Shown: positions 8,661-15,787 of the stretch, piece by piece
Numbering within the stretch: the first letter of the stretch is position 1
Layout: each line of letters starts with the position of its first letter
Assembly (NCBI GenBank): GCA_949499045.1
Contig: CATEEE010000051.1
Location: 1 to 39,735 of the forward strand
DNA length: 39,735 nt
Origin: Marinobacterium sp. xm-d-530
Lineage (GTDB): Bacteria > Pseudomonadota > Gammaproteobacteria > Pseudomonadales > Balneatricaceae
Direction: 5' to 3'
The notes under the pieces: model-generated
Told to the model about the DNA's origin: nothing
Databases searched by the model: none
The model's input: the letters and a program-made list of their open reading frames with translations, nothing else
Position numbers and translations under genes: made by a program

Positions 8661-9431
8661 TTAGCCTTTCTCTTCATTGCGAAGAGTGAGAATTTCATGG
8701 CCATTAGCAGTCACCAAGATAGTGTGTTCATACTGAGCAGAGAGGCGACGATCGGCCGTCTCTACTGTCCAGCCGTCACGCTTGTTGAGTTTAACTTGGC
8801 GTTTACCGGCGTTAATCATCGGTTCGATGGTGAGGCACATTCCCTCTTCAAGTGTTTCACCAGTACCTGCTTTGCCGTAGTGAAGGACCTGAGGTTCTTC
8901 ATGAAACTCTGCGCCGATGCCGTGGCCGCAATACTCTCTCACAACTGAGTAGTGGTTTGCTTCGGCATGTTTCTGAATCACAGCGCCGATGTCGCCGAGT
9001 TTTACGCCTGGTTTGACCAGCTCAATACCCATGTTCATGCACTCTTGTGTGATCTCGCATAGGCGTTTTGCATGTGGCGCGACATCGCCTACAAAAAACA
9101 TTTTGCTGGTGTCGCCATGGTACCCATCTTTGATAACGGTAATATCGATGTTGACGATGTCACCATTCTTCAGAGCTTTGTCATTCGGGATGCCATGACA
9201 AACAATGGAGTTCACTGATGTGCAGATCGACTTAGGAAAGCCGTGGTAGTTCAAAGGTGCTGGGATCGCTTGCTGCACATCGACAATGTAGTTGTGACAG
9301 ATCTGATCGATCTCATTGGTTGTGATGCCCGGCTTTACATGCTCTTCGATCATCTCAAGAACTTCGGCGGCTAAACGTCCAGCCACTCGCATCTTCTCGA
9401 TCTCTTCAGCGGTTTTGATTTTAATGGTCAT
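8661..9431 (-). CDS. map: Methionine aminopeptidase, type I
   Basis: Map removes the initiator methionine from new proteins in the cytosol. The 256-residue protein has the family's five metal ligands in recognisable contexts: Asp in NIDITVIKDG, Asp in YHGDTSKMFF, His in EYCGHGIGAEFHE, Glu in LTIEPMINAG and Glu in YEHTILVTANG. The ATG at 9431 has an AAGGA ribosome site about seven bases upstream. It is the first gene of map-glnD-DUF1244 and is divergent from rpsB across 271 bases, the standard gammaproteobacterial arrangement. It is complete, with nothing unusual. Confidence 0.98.
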   Translation of the reverse strand: MTIKIKTAEEIEKMRVAGRLAAEVLEMIEEHVKPGITTNEIDQICHNYIVDVQQAIPAPLNYHGFPKSICTSVNSIVCHGIPNDKALKNGDIVNIDITVIKDGYHGDTSKMFFVGDVAPHAKRLCEITQECMNMGIELVKPGVKLGDIGAVIQKHAEANHYSVVREYCGHGIGAEFHEEPQVLHYGKAGTGETLEEGMCLTIEPMINAGKRQVKLNKRDGWTVETADRRLSAQYEHTILVTANGHEILTLRNEEKG

Positions 9432-9495
9432 CGTTGAATCCTTGTTAATTCGGTGCTTTGCGCTTCGGAAATTGGAAGGCGTTTTGATAGAGCTT

Positions 9496-9523
9496 ATTGT
9501 ACAGGAGGTAGTGTGTTGGTCTA
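9496..9523 (-). promoter_or_regulatory. Candidate sigma-70 promoter for map-glnD-DUF1244
   Basis: On the minus strand, TAGACC (9518-9523) and TACAAT (9496-9501) are separated by 16 bases. Each is a near match to the -35 and -10 hexamers. The element points towards map, about 65 bases upstream of its start, and would give a short untranslated leader. Confidence 0.4.
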
Positions 9524-9545
9524 GATGGGTGATAAGTAAAATTGC

Positions 9546-9574
9546 TTCTAATTCGTTAGTCGATATGGTATAAA
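9546..9574 (+). promoter_or_regulatory. Candidate rpsB promoter with extended -10
   Basis: TGGTATAAA at 9566-9574 is an extended -10 element (TGn before TATAAA). The matching -35 position, TTCTAA at 9546-9551 with a 17-base spacer, is poor, which is common when the -10 is extended. Transcription would start near 9581, followed by a GC-rich discriminator, leaving a leader of about 120 bases before rpsB. Confidence 0.5.
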
Positions 9575-9581
9575 CTGCGCT

Positions 9582-9702
9582 CCCAAAAATCGTGCTTCGG
9601 CACTAAAACTAAAACACACACACTTCGTCACGTTTGTCTGGGTGCCCTAAGGGGTTGATAAATGGGGGGTGTGGAGGTTTAAACCCATAGAGGAAATACC
9701 AA
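9582..9702 (+). promoter_or_regulatory. rpsB mRNA leader, probable S2 autoregulatory element
   Basis: This is the untranslated leader between the predicted transcription start and rpsB. Its first part is unstructured and CA-rich (9602-9625). The second half holds G-rich segments, a CCCTAAGGG element at 9645-9653, and a GGAGGTTTAAACCC stretch at 9673-9686 just before the ribosome site AGAGGAAA. In gammaproteobacteria, ribosomal protein S2 is known to repress its own mRNA through a conserved rpsB leader structure, and the position and this conserved-looking proximal segment fit that. I have not modelled the fold. Confidence 0.5.
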
Positions 9703-10437
9703 ATGGCACAAGTAAATATGCGCGATCTGCTTAAAGCAGGTGTTCACTTCGGTCACCAGACTCGTTACTGGAACCCAAAAATGTCGAAGTTCATCTTCGG
9801 TGCGCGTAACAAAATTCATATCATCAACCTTGAGCACACTCTGCCAGCTATGAACAGCGCACTAGACGTTGTTAAAAACATGGCGTCTAACAAAAACAAA
9901 ATTCTTTTTGTTGGTACTAAGCGTGCAGCTGCTAAGGTTGTTAAAGAAGAAGCATCACGTGCAGGCATGCCTTACGTAAACCACCGCTGGTTGGGTGGTA
10001 TGCTAACCAACTACAAGACAATTCGTCAGTCGATCCGTCGTCTACGTGATCTTGAAGCTCAAGCACAAGATGGTACTTTCGAGAAGTTGACTAAGAAAGA
10101 AGCGCTAATGCGTAGCCGCGAAATGGCTAAGCTTGAGCTATCTATCGGCGGTATCAAAGATATGGGTGGTCTTCCAGACGCTCTATTCGTTATCGACGTA
10201 GATCACGAGCGCATCGCAATCAACGAAGCTAACAAGCTTGGTATCCCAGTTATTGGTGTTGTTGATACAAACAGCAACCCAGACGGTGTTGACTACGTTA
10301 TCCCAGGTAACGACGACGCACTACGTGCTATTCAGATCTACGCTCAGTCTGTTGCAGACGCGTGCCTAGAAGGTTCTGATGCAACGGGCGGCGCTGCAAG
10401 CGAATTCGTTGAAGTTGAAGAGCAAGCGGCTGAGTAA
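9703..10437 (+). CDS. rpsB: 30S ribosomal protein S2
   Basis: S2 is a late-assembling protein of the small ribosomal subunit, needed for S1 binding. The 244 residues match the family length. The sequence has the family N-terminus MRDLLKAGVHFGHQTRYWNP, then FVGTKRAA, RWLGGMLTNY, PDALFVIDVDHE and a Glu-rich C-terminal tail. The ribosome site AGAGGA lies at 9690-9695, about seven bases before the ATG. It is the first gene of the rpsB-tsf unit and is followed by a terminator hairpin before tsf, so tsf expression probably depends on partial readthrough. Confidence 0.99.
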   Translation: MAQVNMRDLLKAGVHFGHQTRYWNPKMSKFIFGARNKIHIINLEHTLPAMNSALDVVKNMASNKNKILFVGTKRAAAKVVKEEASRAGMPYVNHRWLGGMLTNYKTIRQSIRRLRDLEAQAQDGTFEKLTKKEALMRSREMAKLELSIGGIKDMGGLPDALFVIDVDHERIAINEANKLGIPVIGVVDTNSNPDGVDYVIPGNDDALRAIQIYAQSVADACLEGSDATGGAASEFVEVEEQAAE

Positions 10438-10476
10438 TTCAGTCTTAGGTTTGTAACCTTTAACTAACATACTTTT

Positions 10477-10505
10477 AAAAGGGGGAGCCAGGCTCCCCTT
10501 TTTTA
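10477..10505 (+). terminator. Intrinsic terminator/attenuator between rpsB and tsf
   Basis: GGGGAGC (10482-10488) pairs with GCTCCCC (10492-10498) around a CAG loop, preceded by an A run and followed by six T residues. It is a textbook intrinsic terminator. Because tsf follows only 38 bases later, it probably sets the ratio of S2 to EF-Ts rather than ending the operon. An rpsB-tsf terminator is also known in E. coli. Confidence 0.85.
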
Positions 10506-10542
10506 GATTTACCTAACTAATTTCTTAAATGAGGATTGCAAA

Positions 10543-11403
10543 ATGGCAAATATCTCTGCGGCAATGGTAAAAGAGCTGCGTGATCGTACTGGCCTAGGCA
10601 TGATGGAGTGTAAAAAAGCACTTGCTGAGTCTGGTGGTGATGTTGATAAGGCAATTGAAGATCTACGTAAGTCTTCTGGTCTAAAAGCTGCTAAGAAAGC
10701 TGGCCGTACCGCTGCTGACGGTGTTGTTGTGGTTCGTGTTGCTGACGACAACAGCTACGGTGTGATCGTTGAAGTTAACTCTGAAACAGACTTTGTTGCT
10801 CGTGACGAAGGTTTCCTTGGTTTTGTTGGTCAAGTTGCGGACAAGGCGTTTGCTGATAAGCAGGCTGATGTTGCAGCTCTAATGGCGGGTGACCTTGAGT
10901 CGGCTCGTGAGGCGCTAGTTCAGAAGATCGGTGAGAACATTACCGTTCGTCGTATCGCCCTGGTTGAAGGTGCTGTTGTTTCTGGTTACGTTCACAGCAA
11001 CAACCGTATTGCATGTCTTGTCTCTCTTGCTGGCGGTGACGCTGAAGTGGCTCGTGACGTGGCAATGCACGTTTCAGCGGCTAACCCACGTGTGTGTAAG
11101 CCTGAAGATATGCCACAGGAAGAGCTTGATCGTGAAAAAGAGATCATCATGGCTCAGCCAGACATGGATGGTAAGCCACAAGAGATCAAAGAGAAGATGG
11201 CGATCGGCCGTGTTAAGAAGTTCCTTTCTGAAAACAGCCTTGTTGAGCAGGCGTTCGTTAAGAACCCTGAAACAACTGTCGGCAATCTTATTAAAGATGC
11301 TGGTACTGACATCAACGGTTTCACCCGTCTAGAGGTTGGTGAAGGCATTGAAGTTGAGAAGAAAGACTTCGCTCAAGAAGTAGCAGAGCAGCTGCAAGGC
11401 TAA
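10543..11403 (+). CDS. tsf: Elongation factor Ts
   Basis: EF-Ts is the guanine-nucleotide exchange factor for EF-Tu. The 286 residues match E. coli EF-Ts (283). The N-terminal UBA-like domain contains VKELRDRTGLGMMECKKAL (about residues 8-26). The core has the TDFVARDEGF motif near 82-91, which contacts the EF-Tu nucleotide site. The coiled-coil and C-terminal modules are intact, with IGRVKKFLSENSLVEQ near the end. The start ATG follows a GAGGA ribosome site. A terminator immediately follows the stop codon, so tsf ends this transcription unit. Confidence 0.99.
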   Translation: MANISAAMVKELRDRTGLGMMECKKALAESGGDVDKAIEDLRKSSGLKAAKKAGRTAADGVVVVRVADDNSYGVIVEVNSETDFVARDEGFLGFVGQVADKAFADKQADVAALMAGDLESAREALVQKIGENITVRRIALVEGAVVSGYVHSNNRIACLVSLAGGDAEVARDVAMHVSAANPRVCKPEDMPQEELDREKEIIMAQPDMDGKPQEIKEKMAIGRVKKFLSENSLVEQAFVKNPETTVGNLIKDAGTDINGFTRLEVGEGIEVEKKDFAQEVAEQLQG

Positions 11404-11414
11404 TTCTCTACTAA

Positions 11415-11448
11415 ACTAGCCCTGCAGACTTGCGGGGCTAGTTGTTTT
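11415..11448 (+). terminator. Terminator after tsf
   Basis: A 12-base stem, ACTAGCCCTGCA (11415-11426) with TGCGGGGCTAGT (11431-11442), closes a GACT tetraloop; one pair is a T-G wobble. It is followed by TGTTTTC, a short T tract. The stem is long and GC-rich and separates tsf from pyrH. Confidence 0.8.
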
Positions 11449-11495
11449 CGATATACCTTTATCACACTTCTTTTAATCGCCTGCCGGGGGTGCCC

Positions 11496-12245
11496 ATGCC
11501 TGTAAATAAGCCAAACTCCAAATATAAGCGAATTCTTCTAAAGTTAAGCGGTGAAGCTTTAATGGGAGAAGAGAACTTTGGTATCGATCCAAAAGTTCTT
11601 CATCGAATGGCTCTGGAGATCGGTCAGTTGGTCGGTATCGGTGTTCAAGTTGGTCTGGTGATTGGTGGTGGTAACCTTTTTCGCGGCGCTGCGCTAAGTG
11701 AAGCGGGATTGGATCGAGTGACTGGTGACCATATGGGTATGCTAGCCACTGTTATGAACGCACTAGCGATGCGTGATGCACTCGAGCGCTGTAACATTGC
11801 AACGCGAGTTATGTCGGCTATTCCGATGAGCGGCGTGGTTGATCACTATGATCGTCGAAATGCGATGCGTTACCTCTCTCAAGGTGATGTAGTGATTTTC
11901 TCTGCTGGTACCGGTAACCCTTTCTTTACAACCGACTCTGCTGCCTGTTTGCGTGGTATTGAGATCGAGGCCGACGTAGTACTTAAGGCAACTAAGGTTG
12001 ATGGCGTTTACACTTCGGATCCTATGAAAGATCCTACGGCTGAACGTTACGACCGTCTAAGCTTTGATGAGGTGCTTGAACGTCAATTGGGTGTAATGGA
12101 CATGACAGCAATCTGTCTGACGCGTGATCACGATATGCCAGTGCGTGTTTTCAATATGAACAAGCATGGAGCTCTTGTTAACCTGGTTGTGGGTGGTGAC
12201 GAGGGAACATTGATCGATAGCGGCAACGCTAACGGAGATAAATAA
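11496..12245 (+). CDS. pyrH: Uridylate kinase (UMP kinase)
   Basis: PyrH phosphorylates UMP to UDP in pyrimidine synthesis and is allosterically controlled by GTP and UTP. The 249-residue protein starts MPVNKPNSKYKRILLKLSGE, with the phosphate-binding KLSGEALMG motif near residues 15-23 and the GLVIGGGNLFRG loop after it. FSAGTGNPFFTTDSAA and ADVVLKATKVDGVY are further amino-acid-kinase family motifs. I choose the ATG at 11496, preceded by GGGGGT. The frame is open back to 11442, but that extension would begin inside the tsf terminator stem. The stop overlaps the frr start by one base (TAATG), suggesting translational coupling. Confidence 0.98.
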   Translation: MPVNKPNSKYKRILLKLSGEALMGEENFGIDPKVLHRMALEIGQLVGIGVQVGLVIGGGNLFRGAALSEAGLDRVTGDHMGMLATVMNALAMRDALERCNIATRVMSAIPMSGVVDHYDRRNAMRYLSQGDVVIFSAGTGNPFFTTDSAACLRGIEIEADVVLKATKVDGVYTSDPMKDPTAERYDRLSFDEVLERQLGVMDMTAICLTRDHDMPVRVFNMNKHGALVNLVVGGDEGTLIDSGNANGDK

Positions 12246-12802
12246 TGATTACTGAGATAGTTCAAGACGCTGATCAGCGTATGTCTAAAAGCGTTGATTC
12301 TCTTGTAGAGCAGTTTAAAAAAATTCGAACAGGTCGTGCAACTCCAGCTATCCTTGATTCTGTGATGGTCCACTACTACGGTTCAGATATGCCTATTCAG
12401 CAGGTCGCAAACGTGAACGTTGAAGATGCGCGTACACTGTCGATCATCCCATGGGAAAAGAACATGGTTCCTGAGATCGAAAAAGCGATCATGAAATCAG
12501 ATCTTGGCCTCAATCCAGCGACAGCCGGTGATGTGATTCGCGTGCCAATGCCTGCGCTGACCGAAGAGACTCGTAAAGGTTATATTCGTCAGGCGCGTGG
12601 TGAAGCTGAGAATGCTCGAGTGGCTGTTCGTAATGTTCGTCGCGATGCTAACGGTGATATTAAAGATCTTTTGAAAGAGAAAGAGATCACAGAAGACGAT
12701 GCACGCCGTGGCGAAGATCAGATTCAGAAAGAGACTGATAAGCACGTTGCTGAGATCGACAAACTGTTGGCTCAAAAAGAGAAGGATTTGATGGAGATCT
12801 AA
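12245..12802 (+). CDS. frr: Ribosome recycling factor
   Basis: RRF splits post-termination ribosomes together with EF-G. The length of 185 residues is standard. The three-helix-bundle arms contain VEQFKKIRTGRATPAIL near residues 20-36 and the C-terminal DDARRGEDQIQKETDKH signature. Domain II carries the QVANVNVEDARTLSIIPW segment. The ATG overlaps the pyrH stop by one base. It is the last gene before the envelope block, with uppS starting 41 bases later on the same strand and no terminator seen between them. Confidence 0.99.
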   Translation: MITEIVQDADQRMSKSVDSLVEQFKKIRTGRATPAILDSVMVHYYGSDMPIQQVANVNVEDARTLSIIPWEKNMVPEIEKAIMKSDLGLNPATAGDVIRVPMPALTEETRKGYIRQARGEAENARVAVRNVRRDANGDIKDLLKEKEITEDDARRGEDQIQKETDKHVAEIDKLLAQKEKDLMEI

Positions 12803-12843
12803 TCCATCAAATTCGCGCATAGCGCATTAGGATACGACCTTTA

Positions 12844-13605
12844 ATGGCCGATAATAACGATAACACCGTCAATACACGTCCTGCTCCACGCCATATTGCT
12901 GTCATCATGGATGGTAATAACCGTTGGGCGAAAGAGCGTCGCTTGCCGTCTCTCGCTGGTCACAAAGCAGGCGTTGATAGTGTTCGTGATGTCATTCAAG
13001 GCTGTATGGAGTCCGGAGTTGAATCTCTGACTCTTTTTGCCTTCAGTTCCGAAAACTGGCGCCGTCCTGAAAAAGAGGTCCGTGGTCTAATGGATCTCTT
13101 CAAGTTTGCCCTCGATCGTGAGGTCAAAAAACTTGTCAAAAATAATATTCGTCTTCGAGTGATTGGTGATAAATCTGGTTTTTCAGAATCACTGCAGCAG
13201 CGTATTGAAAAAGGCGAACAAGCAACTGCAAACTGTACAGCGCTTAATCTTAATATTGCAGCTAACTACGGTGGTCAATGGGACATTGCTCATGCGGTTC
13301 AGCAAATTGCTGAGCAGGTGAAGCAGGGTGAGGTTGAGCCGGCAGATATCAATGCGGACCTTATCTCTAAATATGTCTCACTGGCTGATCAGCCTCTTCC
13401 AGATCTCTGTATAAGAACAGCCGGTGAACAACGTATCTCTAACTTTTTAATCTGGCAGTTTGCTTACACTGAGTTTTATTACAGTGACCTCTATTGGCCA
13501 GACTTTAACCGCGAAGAGCTGCTCAAAGCGGTTGATAACTTCCAAACTCGTGAGCGTCGATTTGGTCGTACTAGCGAGCAGTTGGAGGCTAAGACTCATG
13601 ATTAG
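12844..13605 (+). CDS. uppS: Undecaprenyl diphosphate synthase (cis-prenyltransferase)
   Basis: UppS extends farnesyl diphosphate with eight isopentenyl units to make the C55 lipid carrier for peptidoglycan and LPS. The 253 residues match the family. The catalytic motif IAVIMDGNNRWAKERR is near residues 18-33, followed by GHKAG, the FSSENWRRP motif, and the IPP-binding CIRTAGEQRISNFL region and the FYYSDLYWPDF segment near the C-terminus. The family usually has RTGGE, so the glycine-to-alanine change in RTAGE is a mild deviation. It overlaps cdsA by eight bases. Its substrates come from isoprenoid synthesis, yet dxr, ispD and ispF are missing from their usual places in this window. Confidence 0.98.
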   Translation: MADNNDNTVNTRPAPRHIAVIMDGNNRWAKERRLPSLAGHKAGVDSVRDVIQGCMESGVESLTLFAFSSENWRRPEKEVRGLMDLFKFALDREVKKLVKNNIRLRVIGDKSGFSESLQQRIEKGEQATANCTALNLNIAANYGGQWDIAHAVQQIAEQVKQGEVEPADINADLISKYVSLADQPLPDLCIRTAGEQRISNFLIWQFAYTEFYYSDLYWPDFNREELLKAVDNFQTRERRFGRTSEQLEAKTHD

Positions 13606-14404
13606 ACAGCGTGTCATTACCGCTTCAATCTTGGCTCCCATGGCGCTTGGTTCTGTATTTCTTCTACCTCCGTCTGGTTTTGCTGTCGTCATGGCTTTTG
13701 TGTTGATGATTGGTGCTTGGGAGTGGGGTAATTTCGCGCTCTATTCAAGACGAATGCGTGCGCTTTTTGTTACGTTAGTGGGGGGTGTGATCGCTCTTAT
13801 CTACCCATTCGTTGCTGCTTTAACGCTGCCTATCTTAATCATCGCTGCGCTATTTTGGATGTTTGCTATCACTCGAGTGGTTCGCTATCCGAGCACTTTA
13901 GGTATTGATGGAACCCTTACTAAATTAGTAACCGGTCTACTAGTGCTGGTGCCAGCATGGGTAGCCATGGTCGGTCTTAAAGCCCATGAGAGCGCTCACC
14001 TGTTGTTGCTGCTATTGTTTTTGCTGGTTTGGGGAGCGGATATTGGAGCCTACTTTGCCGGTAAGCGGTTCGGCCGGGTTAAACTCTTGCCAAAGGTAAG
14101 CCCCGGTAAAACGCGCGAAGGGGTTTATGGTGGTTTGCTTGCGGCTATGATGATCGGTCTTGGTTTCTCTATTGTCTTAGGTCTCTCGTCTACCTCCATT
14201 ATTCTGCTGTTGGCGCTCTCGGCTTTGGTGGTGGTTGTTTCAGTGTTTGGCGACCTGTTTGAAAGCATGTTTAAACGAGAGCGTGGTATCAAGGATAGCG
14301 GTGTGATCCTGCCTGGTCATGGTGGCGTATTGGATCGTGTTGACAGTCTTACGGCTGCAGCGCCACTGTTCTTGCTAGGAATTCAACTGCTTCCAATTCT
14401 TTAA
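13598..14404 (+). CDS. cdsA: Phosphatidate cytidylyltransferase (CDP-diacylglycerol synthase)
   Basis: CdsA makes CDP-diacylglycerol from phosphatidic acid and CTP in the inner membrane, the branch point of phospholipid synthesis. The 268-residue protein has several hydrophobic membrane segments and the C-terminal family signature SMFKRERGIKDSG...GHGGVLDRVDSL at about 225-253. The start is the ATG at 13598 (MIRQRVITAS), with GGAGG nine bases upstream, overlapping the end of uppS by eight bases. The frame is open back to 13460, but that part is a shadow of uppS. Only nine bases separate its stop from the rseP start, where dxr would normally be found. Confidence 0.97.
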   Translation: MIRQRVITASILAPMALGSVFLLPPSGFAVVMAFVLMIGAWEWGNFALYSRRMRALFVTLVGGVIALIYPFVAALTLPILIIAALFWMFAITRVVRYPSTLGIDGTLTKLVTGLLVLVPAWVAMVGLKAHESAHLLLLLLFLLVWGADIGAYFAGKRFGRVKLLPKVSPGKTREGVYGGLLAAMMIGLGFSIVLGLSSTSIILLLALSALVVVVSVFGDLFESMFKRERGIKDSGVILPGHGGVLDRVDSLTAAAPLFLLGIQLLPIL

Positions 14405-14413
14405 AGGTAAGTG

Positions 14414-15766
14414 ATGGATTTTATCCAAACGGTTCTCTCTCTTCTTGTAACTCTAGGTATTCTGGTCACTATTCATGAGTGGGGTCACTACTGGGTGGCC
14501 CGTCGTTGCGGTGTTAAGGTGCTGCGCTTCTCTGTCGGCTTTGGTAAACCTATTTGGATGCGCAAGGGTAAGGATGGTACCGAGTATGCTGTCGCCTCTA
14601 TCCCTTTGGGTGGCTACGTTCGAATGCTTGATGAGCGTGAAGGGCCCGTTCCGGATGATCTGAAATCCCAAGCATTCAACAATAAAAGCGTCTACCAACG
14701 AATTGCGATCGTTGCGGCAGGTCCGCTTGTTAATTTGATCTTTGCTCTCTTTGCTTACTGGTTCCTCTTTATTTGGGGGGTGACGGTTGTAAAGCCTGTC
14801 GTTGGTGCTGTTGCGCCTGGCTCTATAGCAGAGGAAGCTGGTCTTCAGTCTAATTATGAGATCGCTGAGATTGACGGTCGAGAAGTGCTTTCATGGGAAG
14901 AGATCAATTTAGCACTTGCTGCTCGGGTCGGTGAAACAGGTTTATTAACCGTCCGTGCAGGTGAGCCCAATTCTGGATGGTTAAGAAGCTACACAGCAAA
15001 CCTGCAAAACTGGGACGTTGATTTTGAGACTACCTCGCCACTTAGTGCTTTCGGGTTATCGCCATGGCAGCCCGAGGTGCCCGCTGTTATTGGTCAAATC
15101 GCACCTGATGGCCCTGCGTTTAAAGCGGGACTGCTAGAGGGGGATAGGATTATTAGGATCGGCGATACGCCTATCGATAACTGGATGGCGTTAGTCAGCA
15201 AGGTGCAGGCATCCTACGATATCGATCTTCGATTTGAGATTGTACGTGGTGCGCAAACGAAAGAGGTGATTGTACGCCCCGGTCTTAGGTCTGGCAGTGA
15301 AGCATCAATCGGGTATATCGGTGCCGGTGTTGTTGTCCCTCAATGGCCAGAAGATATGCTAAGAGATCTTTCGCAGGGTCCTTTAGACGCACTCTTTAGC
15401 GCTTATGATAAAACTGCTCAAATGATTGGGCTGACACTGGACTCCATCAAGAAGATGATTATTGGTGTCATATCAGTGAAAAACCTAAGCGGTCCAATTA
15501 CGATCGCTAAAGTGGCCGGCGATTCTGCGTCATCGGGCCTAGAGTCCTTTATCAGTTTTTTGGCCTACTTGAGCATTAGCTTGGGCGTGCTAAATCTTTT
15601 GCCAATTCCGATGCTAGATGGCGGTCATTTAGTGTACTATTTTGTAGAATTGATTCGAGGTCGTCCTGTCAGCGAACGAACCCAAGCTTTCGGAATGAGG
15701 TTGGGTATGGCGCTGTTGTTTAGTTTGATGGCCATTGCATTTTTTAACGATTTAGCGCGTCTATAA
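14414..15766 (+). CDS. rseP: Site-2 zinc protease RseP
   Basis: RseP is an inner-membrane metalloprotease that makes the second, intramembrane cut of the anti-sigma factor RseA, releasing sigma E, and also clears signal peptides. The 450-residue protein has the zinc motif HEWGH at residues 21-25 in the first membrane helix and the third ligand in LDG at 401-403. Two PDZ domains lie between (about 115-190 and 210-290). I choose the ATG at 14414, six bases after AAAGG; the GTG at 14411 is too close to the ribosome site. Its position directly before bamA is the common gammaproteobacterial arrangement, but the usual dxr gene upstream is missing. Confidence 0.97.
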   Translation: MDFIQTVLSLLVTLGILVTIHEWGHYWVARRCGVKVLRFSVGFGKPIWMRKGKDGTEYAVASIPLGGYVRMLDEREGPVPDDLKSQAFNNKSVYQRIAIVAAGPLVNLIFALFAYWFLFIWGVTVVKPVVGAVAPGSIAEEAGLQSNYEIAEIDGREVLSWEEINLALAARVGETGLLTVRAGEPNSGWLRSYTANLQNWDVDFETTSPLSAFGLSPWQPEVPAVIGQIAPDGPAFKAGLLEGDRIIRIGDTPIDNWMALVSKVQASYDIDLRFEIVRGAQTKEVIVRPGLRSGSEASIGYIGAGVVVPQWPEDMLRDLSQGPLDALFSAYDKTAQMIGLTLDSIKKMIIGVISVKNLSGPITIAKVAGDSASSGLESFISFLAYLSISLGVLNLLPIPMLDGGHLVYYFVELIRGRPVSERTQAFGMRLGMALLFSLMAIAFFNDLARL

Positions 15767-15787
15767 GCGCACTAGAGGAATCACTGG

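Noticed and set aside
9676..9685. Perfect palindrome GGTTTAAACC as an operator
   Set aside because: It lies in the transcribed rpsB leader next to the ribosome site and is more simply part of the S2 leader RNA.
11442..11495. Upstream start for pyrH
   Set aside because: It would begin in the stem of the tsf terminator; the ATG at 11496 has a ribosome site and matches the family.
13460..13597. N-terminal extension of cdsA, open in frame for 46 more codons
   Set aside because: It lies wholly inside uppS in another frame, and GGAGG stands before the ATG at 13598, which gives the family N-terminus.
14404..14414. Possible remnant of dxr
   Set aside because: The gap is only nine bases and holds just the rseP ribosome site, so no pseudogene fragment can be present.
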